NCBI RefSeq assembly: GCF_000801105.2
Contig: NC_079513.1
Span: 23,032,273-23,096,272 of the forward strand
Length of the DNA stretch: 64,000 nucleotides
Origin: Raphanus sativus
Lineage: Eukaryota > Streptophyta > Magnoliopsida > Brassicales > Brassicaceae
Direction: 5' to 3'
The translations under genes were made by a program, and so were the position numbers. The notes under the pieces were generated by a model. It made no database searches. It worked only from the letters and a program-made list of their open reading frames with translations, and was not told the DNA's origin. Below are positions 1-10,044 of this stretch, piece after piece (within the stretch, counting starts at the first letter, position 1; every line of letters starts with the position of its first letter).

Positions 1-1
1 C

Positions 2-510
2 TCAAACGTGATTATGAAACAGGATAATGGTGTGTGCATATCTGACTTTGGGTTGTCTCCTCTGAATCTCTGATGGCTGTGCCCATTGCCCCAGTGAGGG
101 GTGCAGGCTACCGTGCACCAGAAGTAATAGAAACAAGGAAACACACCCACAAATCAGATGTTTCCAGTGCAATGCAGTCGCCAAGTAGGGAGGACATGGT
201 TGATCTTCCGAGGTGGGTGCAGTCAGTGGTGAGGGAGGAATGGACAAGCGAGGTGTTTGATGTTGAGCTTATGAGCTTTCAGATCATTGAAGAAGAGATG
301 GTGCAGATGCTGCAGATCGCTATGGCCTGTGTGGCTCAGATGCCTGAGGTGAGACCCAGCATGGATGAGGTGGTTAGGATGATTGAAGAGATACGAGTTT
401 CAGACTCTTCTGAGACCAGTCCATCTTCGGATGATAATAGCAAACCTAAGGACTCTAATGTTCAAACCACCCCATTGATGACTCTTCCTCTTTTTATTAT
501 AGGTGTTTGA
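2..510 (+). pseudogene. 3' fragment of LRR receptor-like kinase, broken
   Basis: This is the C-terminal kinase region of a plasma-membrane LRR receptor-like kinase resembling Arabidopsis At5g58300 (recalled, not searched). The left part reads with the activation-loop motif ISDFGLSPL. Reading then jumps to another frame at [20 protein letters not shown], because 8 extra bases (AATCTCTG, about 70-77) sit between the codons for SPL and MAV. Further on, KSDV is followed directly by [11 protein letters not shown], so the usual subdomain IX stretch (the YSFGV...LEML region) is missing. The rest, up to the [10 protein letters not shown] tail, is well kept. The frameshift plus loss of a kinase subdomain argues for a pseudogene. 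The 5' part lies outside the window, so an otherwise intact neighbour cannot be excluded. Confidence 0.8.
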
Positions 511-884
511 GTTTTTAAGTCTCTTCGGTTGATTGTTTGGTGATCACTAGCCTAAGTAGTAAGACCCAGTTGGAGGTGTGTGTGACATTTACATAGCAAT
601 TATTATAGGATCCTTTCTTTTTGTCTCATGATATATGAATATGATCCAATTTCGTTCAAGTGGCTATCCAAAATGCCATGACAGGGGCCGGACACAGAAG
701 TGTGGTGGCTAGTGTGTAATCATGATTTACATGAATGTATGAATATGAAATGAATGAAATTTTCTTTAACATTTAGTGGCAAAAGATCATAATGAAGAGT
801 TTGGTAATAAAAGATAACCTCAATGGTGATCTCGTTGTAATATTTGTCCCGAACATATTCAGGTTTCATCATCATGCTTGTTGG

Positions 885-1092
885 CAGGGGCGGACCCAGA
901 AGTTTGTTAAATATGGGGCACATTATGTTAGAAACATAAAATACAAGGATATTTTTAATATTAAACATGTGGCACATAATGAAATTACAAGTGAAATAAG
1001 GGTATTTAAACAAATTTTATACTGAATTTTTTCAAAAAAAAAAAGAGAGTGGGGCACATGCCACACCTTAGTCCTACCTAGGTCCGCCCCTG
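885..1092. mobile_element. hAT-type MITE, 208 bp
   Basis: The ends are inverted repeats: the left end starts CAGGGGCGGACCC and the right end reads back as CAGGGGCGGACCT. The element is flanked by a perfect 8-bp target duplication, CTTGTTGG, at 877-884 and 1093-1100. An 8-bp duplication with CAGGGGCGG-type ends is what hAT transposons make. It has no coding capacity, so it would need a transposase supplied in trans. The intact duplication suggests a fairly young insertion. Confidence 0.88.
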
Positions 1093-2397
1093 CTTGTTGG
1101 GAAGTGAAGTCCCACATGGCAGCCGTCATGCTACCTCCAACGCTATGACTAAAAGTGACCTTTTGGTGAGCGGAAGTAATTGAGAGGCTAGTTGTAGTCA
1201 TCAAGAGAGGGGATAGTGTTTGATATTAGTTTGGTTGACCTTATGTCCACTCTGCTTCATTACATTGGCGAGCTAGTGCAAACATCATTCTTCATGCTGC
1301 TCACTCATCTTCAAATCTTCTTATTTTGTTTTCCTACAGTTATTTTGTAGATAAGTAATATTTCTGTATATGGCTGTAATGAGTTTGTCATCATGTAAAA
1401 AAAAATTATTAGAAAAAAACGATTGTGATGTGCAGGTTTGGCCAAAGTCACAACGATTATCATTTCATCTCTACTATACCATATAAAACATTATACGCAA
1501 CACTTACCAATCTCATCTTGAATTTTTTGATGTGTACTGGTCCAGTGGATCAACTTCGGAGGAATACACATCTTGTAAGCCAAGGCACTAAAGGACCAAA
1601 GCAAGATATACAACATTTACAGTTCTACAGCTTTTCTTGTTTCCTTTGATCTTACAAATTTTTTAGATTTTTCTAGAAAAAAATATCTACATGATTTTCC
1701 CATTTTTGTTTGAATAAGAGTGATCTCCTTAAAATCATGAGTCCACATCACTATTACATTAGTGTATTGTATCTTCTCCTTTTTTTAAAAAATGTAATAA
1801 GCTTTTTAAATGAGAGTTTAGTTTTCAAAAAGTAAATAAATAAATAGTTAAGCTGAAACCAAATTAATATAGTAAAGTTTCTTTTTACATGTTTCCTAGT
1901 GTTTAGCTATCAGATAAGCTTGTTGAAATAAAGTATTTATAATTAATTTATCAAACAAAGTTTTTTGAACCATGTATCTTAGAAATAAACTTACAACGTT
2001 TTATCAGATGAACCAAAATGTAAAAAGATTACACTATTTTCTAATATGTTTTAATAATTTTTATATGATTCTTAGTATAATTAATTCAGGAAGATTTGAG
2101 CCAAAAACAAAAAGATTTGAGACAATGTTTTCTATTTGCATTAGCTAATTTAAAATTTGATATAAGTCTTAACAGTTATAGTATTTTTTGTATGTAAGAT
2201 AATTTTATTTTAAAATGACTAAGTAATCACTAAACAATTACATTTTCTTTTCTTTTTTTTGTTCTCAACAAGAAAAAAAACAATTACATTTTGATTTTAT
2301 ATTAAAGCGTGTTTCAAAAATTGTATAGGGTAATGAGCTGTGCCTTTAGATCAAGCGTCGAAACATCATAAGGAAATAGATGATTTAAACTACAAAA

Positions 2398-2584
2398 TAC
2401 AGTGAAACCTCTATAAATTAATAATGTTGGGACTACATCAAAATTATAATTTTTATTAATGTATAGAGATTATTAATTTATCGAGATACTAATTAAACCA
2501 AAAACTCAATTTGAAACTATGAAATTATATTAATTAATAGAGATATTAATCTATCGATTATTAATTTAAAGATGTTATACTGTA
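2398..2584. mobile_element. AT-rich MITE, mariner/TA-type ends
   Basis: The left end is TACAGTGAAACCTC and the right end, read back, is TACAGTATAACATC (11 of 14 match). Both start with TA, as expected for insertion at a TA dinucleotide. The inside is AT-rich and repeats the words ATTAATTTATCGA and TATAGAGATTATTAA. The motif TACAGTGAAACCTCTATAAATTAATA is familiar from dispersed crucifer repeats. The family name was not determined. Confidence 0.6.
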
Positions 2585-3428
2585 TATAGTTTTTTAATGC
2601 ATAAAATCTGAAAAAAAAAAAAGAAAGCCAAGGAAGTGGAGAGCCACAAAACAAAATTTGTGTTGGCTAAGACGCACACATAACGCGATTACGCCCCTAA
2701 ACCCCGAAAAAGTCTTCCCATTCAAATTACATATTAAAAACAAAAGGACCTGAATTTTAGACCAAAAAGAATTAGAAAAAGGCAATTAAAAATATGCAAT
2801 GCCTGCATAAATGATATCTTGACTGCGTGTTGAACCTTCAAGAATGTTTTAATGGCAACGTAAGAATAATAAAATGTAGAGGAAGTAGTCTTGGATGACC
2901 ATTACTGTTATGAATAGTCGGTTTGATTATTAGTGGTGGGAGAGAGGTCAAATGACAACCCTTAATCCCCTATTATAAACTTCTTCTATCTCCTCTCCAC
3001 ATGGACACACTATAGAATTAGTCCCAAGATTACGTATTTAATACACATAAAAGATTACAGACAGACAAAACAAATCACTTGGCCACGTTGATATTGCTTA
3101 CTACTAGTCCCGCAATATCTGTTGTCTTTTTTTTTTTTGGCTTACAATATCTGTTGTCTTAAAGGTAACCGTAAGTGTATAAAAATCTTTTGATCTAAAA
3201 ACTCTTTGCATCTTCCTCTGCTTTCTCCCTTGCAACCCTTTTACATCATCTTCTTCTTCTTGTCAGGTTTTCTTCTTTTCTTGTCCTTCTGTGTTTAGAT
3301 ATTTCAAATTGTCATGATTCTGAAAAAATCTGACACACCAAATCTGTATTATTTGTCTTTTTCCTTTCTCTCATGATTGTCTCTTGTGTGTTTCCAGCTT
3401 TCGTATAGGGTCCATTGTTTTTTCAACC

Positions 3429-5123
3429 ATGGATTCTGATCTGGTAACATACAAAAAAAAGAAAAGCGTTTGTCCTTTTTAATACCAGTTAACAAGAATC
3501 TATTCTCATTCTTGATCCTGGGGTTTTGCTAGGTTCGTTCCAAGAAGAGTATCAAACGAGCAGAATCCACCAAATCACATCTATGGTGGTGGGATAGTCA
3601 TGTAGGCCTCAAAAACTCCAAGTGGCTCGAGAATAACCTCGACGGTGAGTACACTAGTCAGTCCAATCTCATTGTGTCCTTAAGAGTGGGTGGATAGTCT
3701 TTTTCATAATGAGTGTTTATTGTGATCAGAGATGGACAGGAGCGTGAAACGGATGGTGAAGTTGATAGAAGAAGATGCAGATTCGTTTGCCAAGAAGGCA
3801 GAGATGTATTACCAAAAGAGACCTGAGCTCATTAGCCTTGTGGATGAGTTTCACCGTACGTACCGTTCTCTAGCCGAGCGTTACGAGAACATCACCGGAG
3901 AGTTGAGGAAAAGCTCTCCTCCCTTAGAGCTTCTTCAGTCACAGGGCTCAGGCTTCTCTGACGTCTCCTCCTCTGACCTCATCTCCACTGAGCTTAATAA
4001 TAATAGGTTAGGACGTCCTCCTTCCCGTCGTGCTCCTGGTTTTGACTACTTCCTTGGCTCTGGAGGAGGACTTCCCTCTGATCTTTATCTCAAAGATGGA
4101 GATGATTATGCTTCTGTTACGGACTCTGAACTCGAATCTGATGATTCTTCTGTGACTAATTGTCCTGAGAGCTTGTTGGTAAGGGTGAAGAGTGAGAGTA
4201 AATTTGTTGATCTTCCTTCTAAACTTGCTGCTTGTGAGCAAGAACTGAGAGATGCAAACGACAAGATACAGAACTCAGAAGACCAAATCTTTATGTTAAA
4301 GAGTCAGCTCGCTAGATACTTGCCATCCGAGTTGGATGATGAACATGGTGAAGAGGCAGCTTCCACACAGGACATGGACGTTCAGTCTCTGTCTGAAGAG
4401 CTGAGAGTTACAAGGCTGAGGCTTAGGGAGGCGGAAAAAGAAAACGGAAACATGAGAAAAGAAGTTGAGAGGCTCAAGAGCCTGCAGAACCTGCTTGACT
4501 CGGCGCAGAAAGAAACTGCAGCGTGGAAAAGCAAGTCTAGCGCGGATAGGAGAGAGGTGGTGAAGGTGCTGGATAGAGTCTCCATGTTGAAATCTAGTTT
4601 AGTAGGTAGGGATCATGAGATCAGGGATCTGAAGACGGCTTTGTCTGACGCAGAAGAGAAGATATTCCCGGAGAAGGCGCAGGTCAAAGCCGAGATATCT
4701 AAGCTCTTGGAGGAAAAAACACACCGTGATGAGCAGTTCAAGGAGCTGGAAGCTCATGTGCGTTATCTTGAAGAGGAGGTAAGAAGAGTGACCAATGAGA
4801 AAGAGGAAGAGGAGGAAAGGCTGAAGGGAGAAATGGAGGTTTTGACAATGGAGAAGGCAGAGAAAGCGAGATGCGTAGAGACGTTAACCAAAAAAGTGAG
4901 TGAGCTCGGAGACGAGATGAAAGTAAAAGACAGTAGGAGAATAGAGATGGAGAAGGAGCTGGAGAAGCAGAGGAGGGAGGTAGAGGAAGTAGCTGAAGAG
5001 AAGAGGGAAGTGATAAGACAACTCTGCTTCTCACTTGACTACTGCAAAGATGAGTGTAAGAGACTACGCGATGGCTTTTCAGGATATCCACCTATCAGAC
5101 CATCCTCCATTCTTGCTTCTTGA
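3429..5123 (+). CDS. NET4A: NET4A-like NETWORKED actin-binding protein
   Basis: This encodes a plant NETWORKED (KIP1-like) protein that links actin filaments to membranes; the NET4 class is known at the tonoplast. The gene models as three exons, 3429-3443, 3533-3644 and 3730-5123, with GT-AG junctions, giving about 506 residues. The start MDSDL is chosen because it splices in phase into the NAB actin-binding domain (about residues 20-100), with its hallmarks WWWDSH, KWLENNL and [12 protein letters not shown] serine-rich linker follows, then long coiled coil (about 170-480) rich in E, K and L. The tail keeps the family-like [12 protein letters not shown]. It lies where At5g58320 would be expected and looks intact. 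Family assignment is secure; the 4A versus 4B call rests on synteny. Confidence 0.92.
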
Positions 5124-5492
5124 TTCTGATGTATAGCAAATATATGTATACTCTTTGTAACTTTATTTGTATTGCTCTTCCACATATAGAAAGCCGTTTT
5201 TGGTTTGGTGAAAAGAAGATTTGTTTTTGACATCAGATATGCATTTTCTAGTTTGTGTTCTGAAACTCAAATAAGCAGAGGACATTTTCAAGTGTGTACA
5301 GACGCTATTGTAGAACATGAGTTTGCTCTATTGCTCAAGTAAACTCACATGTATAAATAAGAAGTAAAATGTGAAGAGTTTAATTCACTTATTCCAACCA
5401 GTCAACATGAGTAATATGGGTGTGCTATGTACAACAGCTAACAACCCAGAAGAGAGTGCTTACTTGAGATGTTCAAACGCCACTCACCAAAA

Positions 5493-7796
5493 TCAAACTT
5501 CACCGGGAAGCATAGTATCTACCGGACCAAGATCACAGAAGGCGATGCCCTGAAACATACATCCATGAAGTAAGTAAGTAACTAAGGTTAGGTTCTATTT
5601 AAAATGGTTTTATTTTAATAGACAAGACAGATACACATACATCTCCAGTGAGGTGTGCAACACATTTCTTCTCAGCCAACAGTTCTGCTTCCGACTGCAA
5701 AATGTTTTCATGTCTCACTTTAACTTCTGGCATTTCGACACAAAACCCATGAAAGATTAATCTCTAAGAAGGTAATACCTTGGCGATTCGTTTGCGTAGG
5801 TAGTCATCAATCTCTACATCCTTGACAAGCTCATAATCTCCATCTCCCTAGGAGAAGAAAAAACACAGTGTTGAGAGTCGCCACTAGAGAAAAACTTTCA
5901 TGTATTAAGGACAGAACATACCTTTGACCGGCACGGCATGCTGAAGACGAGGTCCTCTGCAATACCATAAGGATTCCCATTTGTGTACACCTAAAAAAAT
6001 ACATGAGCACAACACTATCAAAGTCTGAACCAATCTATCTTGTCGTTACCAAAATGATATTACAAGGAGATGGTACCCCAGTGGAAAACCAGTCACCCTC
6101 AGGAGTAGGAGTTACAAGAGACTTTATAGCATCAACAATGGAAACAGCGGTAGAAGCAGCAGAAGATCGACCCCATTTCTGAATTAGTAAGCCACCTCTC
6201 TGCAAAACAAACACAAACACAAACGCAGCTTACTCAGCCAATAGTGTTATCTCTCATTGCAGAAACCATCACAATGTTACCTTCTGCACACTCTCAGTGA
6301 ATCCCTCTTCTAACCATTTGTGATCTGTAATAACCTCCTTCACCGGCCGGCCATTGATTCTGGCATTCAAGAAGTCCGGCACCTGATTCACCTCTAAGAG
6401 ATAAGAGAGACATCCCAAGAAACAACAAGTGACACAAGAGCAAGTTAAGGCAAAACCTGAGTCGTGGAGTGATTTCCCCATATGGTCATGTTAGAGACTT
6501 TGTCGTAGAAGACACCGGCTTTAAGAGCAAGCTGCAAAATGTAATTGCCAATCATATGTGAGTGAAAAAAATGCATATGATCACATACATGTATGTGTGA
6601 AATGTGGTACCTGACACTTGGCTCGATTCTCGTCCAACCTCGTGAGGGCATGGAAGTTCTTTGCAGGAATGTTGGGAGCATTTTTAAGACAAATCAAGGC
6701 GCTGATCAGACAAATCAAAGCATACTTAAGATGTTTGGCGATGATTAAGATATTAAAAGAGTGGTGAACTTAAGGAAAGTTAGCTTACTTGGTGTTGCAA
6801 GGATTCCCCACTACAAGGACCTTAACGTTAGGAGAGGCAACTGCGTTAAGAGCTTTCCCTTGCTCAGCAAATATCTGACCATTAATATCCAACAAAGCAG
6901 CACGCTCCATTCCAGGGCCTCGAGGCTTTGCGCCAATCAGAAGAGCCCACTCCACGTCTTGGAACACTTCATACGGATCCGTTCCTATATCAACTTCTCT
7001 CAACAAGGGGAACAAGGAATCCTCAAGTTCCATTGCAACACCTTCGAGGGCTTGGATTGATCTCTCTGATCCAAGTAGTTTCAAAGCAATGGGCTGGTCT
7101 GGTCCAAACACTGAACCTGAAGCAAGCTATTACACAAGGAAAACAATAAGATAAAGACCAAGTGATTGATTGGTAAGTAAATCATATCCCAAAGGAAGGG
7201 CTTACTTTGAAGAGAAGGTGGTTTGATATCATGCCTGCAGCACCTGAGACTGCAATACTGATCATCTTCTTCCATGACTTCGTCTCCTCTTCCTGTAAAC
7301 ACGCACGTTTGGTAACTCAAAATCAAAGAACAAATAGTTGTAAATATACTATTATACCCATGTGAAACAGAGGATTATCTCCACTTTCAAGACATGGTTT
7401 ACTGAAACAGAGAGAGATAGAGAGAAAAAAGATTACAGCTTTAAGGTCATAGGTGAGACAGAACACTCCATAACACTCTTTCTTCGTCTTCACAGACCCA
7501 TTATCTTGAACCGCAACAGGTGCTTGGTTACTTTGATCATATATTTAAAAATAAGCATCTGATCAGACAGAGGTTGAAACTTTAATAGAGTGAAAGTATA
7601 TTAGGAACGTAAAGGAGACTTACTTCTGAGAAACAGAGCAAGAGATTTTGGAGATGGAAGTTGGATGGAGAGGTGGAGGAAGAAGAAGATTGCGAAACTG
7701 GTTTGAAACATGCAACTTGGAGGAGAGACGAAGCTGAGACGAAGAGCGGAGGAAAGGCGACGTCGTTTTGGGGGTTGAAAGGTCTGACATGGCCAT
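5493..7796 (-). CDS. NADP-MDH: chloroplast NADP-dependent malate dehydrogenase
   Basis: The enzyme reduces oxaloacetate to malate with NADPH in the stroma (malate valve) and is switched on in light by thioredoxin. Twelve exons can be placed: 7624-7796, 7437-7530, 7206-7292, 6789-7126, 6611-6701, 6457-6531, 6281-6382, 6077-6199, 5922-5990, 5779-5847, 5641-5694 and 5493-5549. They join in phase into 443 residues, the length I recall for Arabidopsis At5g58330. The first ~55 residues are a Ser/Leu-rich transit peptide starting [13 protein letters not shown]. Nucleotide binding is shown by [13 protein letters not shown] and the active site by [11 protein letters not shown]. Both regulatory cysteine pairs are visible: ECYGVFC near the N terminus and KKCVAHL...GIAFC near the C terminus, 12 residues apart. 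The gene looks complete and functional. Confidence 0.95.
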
Positions 7797-8509
7797 TATC
7801 GCACAGACACAAACTGTTGAAAGTGAGAAGTTTTACGGAACAATGAAACAGACAGAGAGAGAGAGAGAGCGCCAAGACAGAGAGGATTAGAGAATCTATG
7901 GATAAGGCTCAGGTAAACGACACTTGTCAATTATCTGCCATCCACATTGACTATCTAAACTCGGGTAAGTTCGGTAATTGACGGTTACAATCAGATTTCA
8001 ACAAGTAGATCAGAACCGGATTTTAAAAATTTGCGGTTCTTTGGATGTAATTGAACCGATCTAAACCCGAAATGTACCAGATAGAAAACTGATCCATAAT
8101 TCTAGATTACCGTATTTCCAACTCAAACCCGATCCGATGCCTGAAAGCCCAGCTTTACCGGATATTTTCTTTTGAATTTAAGCCCAACAAAAGGCCCAAC
8201 CAAATATCTTAAACCGTTGATCGGAGCCCGCTTAGACCATGTTTATCCGGGTATATTGGACAGCATCTTGAGGAAAGAGAGAGGGAGGGAGGCTCACCAA
8301 ATTGTCAAAACCCAAGCTAAAGGTCGTCTGAGGAAGAAACGTAATCTGTTGAGTTTTTTCTTGAATGTGGGCCCCACTGAAAGGTGGCGGTCCACAATTG
8401 GATATTTTTTTTTTTTTTAAATCAAATAAAGGCCCAAAAAAAAAAAAAAAAAAAAAAATCGGACCCCATCTGAGATTCAGCGATAAACATGCTCTTAGGT
8501 TGACGTGGC
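7797..8509. other. intergenic with homopolymer tracts
   Basis: This is divergent upstream DNA of the malate dehydrogenase gene. It holds a (GA)n run in the MDH leader (about 7853-7868), several AGCCCAA/GGCCCAA words at 8180-8200 and 8430 that resemble Site II promoter elements, and a T-run and A-run around 8403-8458. Long open frames across the A/T runs are artefacts. The promoter words may belong to the decayed Myb-like gene to the right. Confidence 0.5.
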
Positions 8510-8935
8510 CGTTGTCTGCTTCGGAGGGTTTATTCACCGATGACTTGCTGAAATAGGAGACTGATCCGAAGAAGGCTCTTGAGGAACCTAAACTATGTCA
8601 GAAAGCCAAAGAAACTATGCGACGCCTGAAGAAGTGGAAGCTCTGACTGAGGGAAGGAGTAAAAAGAGTATGCAACACTCTTTGCCAAGTCCCCATGCTC
8701 AATACCCTAACATGGCTCAACTTATATGTTTGTAGCATTGTCATTTGATTATTGTGCAGGTATGGTAAATCATGGAAATATATATAGAGAATGTAAACCA
8801 TGCAGTGTTTGCAGAGAGGACTGAGGTAAGCACGTTCTTTTCTAACGCTCATCAGTTACCTTAATTTAGTATAATTTTAAATGTGAGTGATATAAAGGTT
8901 TTGACTTGGTAGGTGGATTCAAAGGATATATATAG
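8510..8935 (+). pseudogene. decayed Myb/SANT-like gene
   Basis: Pieces of a SANT/Myb-type DNA-binding domain can be read in changing frames: NYATPEEVEALTEG near 8610, YGKSWKYI near 8760, ENVNHAVFAERTE near 8788-8826, then a GT donor and a possible next exon with VDSKD after 8911. In-frame stops (for example TAG after YGKSWKYI) and frame changes break it. Position and sequence fit the Myb-like gene At5g58340 expected between MDH and WNK4. It was found by hand translation, so the limits are approximate. A real gene with unusual splicing is less likely, because the stop falls inside the conserved helix. Confidence 0.55.
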
Positions 8936-10044
8936 AGGGTGTAACATATTTTTTTAAGGATAAATGGGTGGTGTTTAATTGCTGTGGCCTGTGGGGTTTT
9001 TCCTGCGTGACATACTGACATATCAACTGTGGTGGAGAAAGGGTGTTCACATGTTGTGCGGTGAATGGTACAGATGATAGAGCAGACTATAATGATATGC
9101 TCGTGGGACAATTCTGGATGCGGCTTTTGTTGCAGTCACTGTCAAACTTATACGGCTGTTCTTGTATGGGATATATTCCAACCTTATCTTCATTTTCCTA
9201 CCATTTTTCTCTCTCTCCTTCCTTTTCTACGTGTCAAGTAACATCTAGTTGAGAACAAACACAGTAGTCAAATATGCATAAAAACATATCAAATTAGATC
9301 TATGATTGCCTGTTAGCATTCGGGTCCTCCTTAGACACAAAGCTAAGATCATGAAAAATTGATTGGTTACTGCATATTTGTTATGTGTTGTTAGTTTATT
9401 ACAGAACCATGAACTCCTTGAGAGCTAAAGGAAGTCGCCACCAGCAACAAAAAGCAAAAGATAGTGATGTCACACTATCTTTCTATTCTCTCCATGTTCC
9501 CCACTTCTATTCTGACTTTTCCTCTGTTTTGTCGTTTTATTTATTTTTGTTATTTTGGATTCTTCTGTCCACCAATCTGATAATTGGTTTGGTCGAATCG
9601 TACAGTTTCCCGAAGCAACAAAACTCTTCCCTCCCCATTCCAATAAGTTACAGTTTCTCAAGTCTTATCCTCTTTGCTATATTATGTCTGTGGTTCACAA
9701 AATAAAACAGGGCATATTCTTTTAACCATGGGTGTTTACAAAATGATGTGGCTTGAGTGTCTTTGACTGGCAACTAAGGTTCGTCAAAGTTTTGAATAAT
9801 GTATATTTTACAATAAAAATAAATGATCTTCTGTAGTATACGTGATGCAAGCAAGGTTCAGTCTCTTGTCTTTATTCATTCTATTATATGAATGGGTGAT
9901 TGAGGCCAAAGACAGTTCAACATATATTATCTGCTGACGCTTCTTTGATGAAGTAGAAGAAAAAGAAGAAGAAGTACATAAACCAGAGTTAACTCGCCCC
10001 TCTCAAAATATTCCTATGATCAGCAGTCGATTTTTTGGTCAACC
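8936..10044. other. intergenic and WNK leader
   Basis: I see no supportable gene. An open stretch at 9385-9705 gives a hydrophobic, low-complexity peptide with no recognisable domain and is treated as chance. The last few hundred bases, with an AGAAGAAGAAG purine run at 9957-9975, are the likely 5' UTR of the WNK gene. Confidence 0.5.

Larger units (their letters stand above)
511..3428. other. intergenic, AT-rich, two small transposons
   Basis: There is no coding region I can support in these 2.9 kb. Two miniature transposons lie inside (885-1092 and 2398-2584). In recalled Arabidopsis order a methylesterase gene (MES18, At5g58310) would sit here; no trace of an alpha/beta-hydrolase is visible. 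The right end holds a TATA-like GTATAAAAAT at about 3176 and a pyrimidine-rich leader, which fit the promoter and 5' UTR of the following NET4A-like gene. Confidence 0.7.

Noticed and set aside
684..705. CAGGGGCCGGACACAGAAG resembling a hAT MITE end
   Set aside because: Only one diverged end is visible; no partner end or target duplication, so not listed as an element.
8172..8556. Open frames across A- and T-runs
   Set aside because: They exist only because homopolymer runs read as Lys or Phe; no domain or splice support.
9385..9705. 106-codon hydrophobic open frame
   Set aside because: Low-complexity composition, no recognisable family, and it lies in the WNK upstream region.
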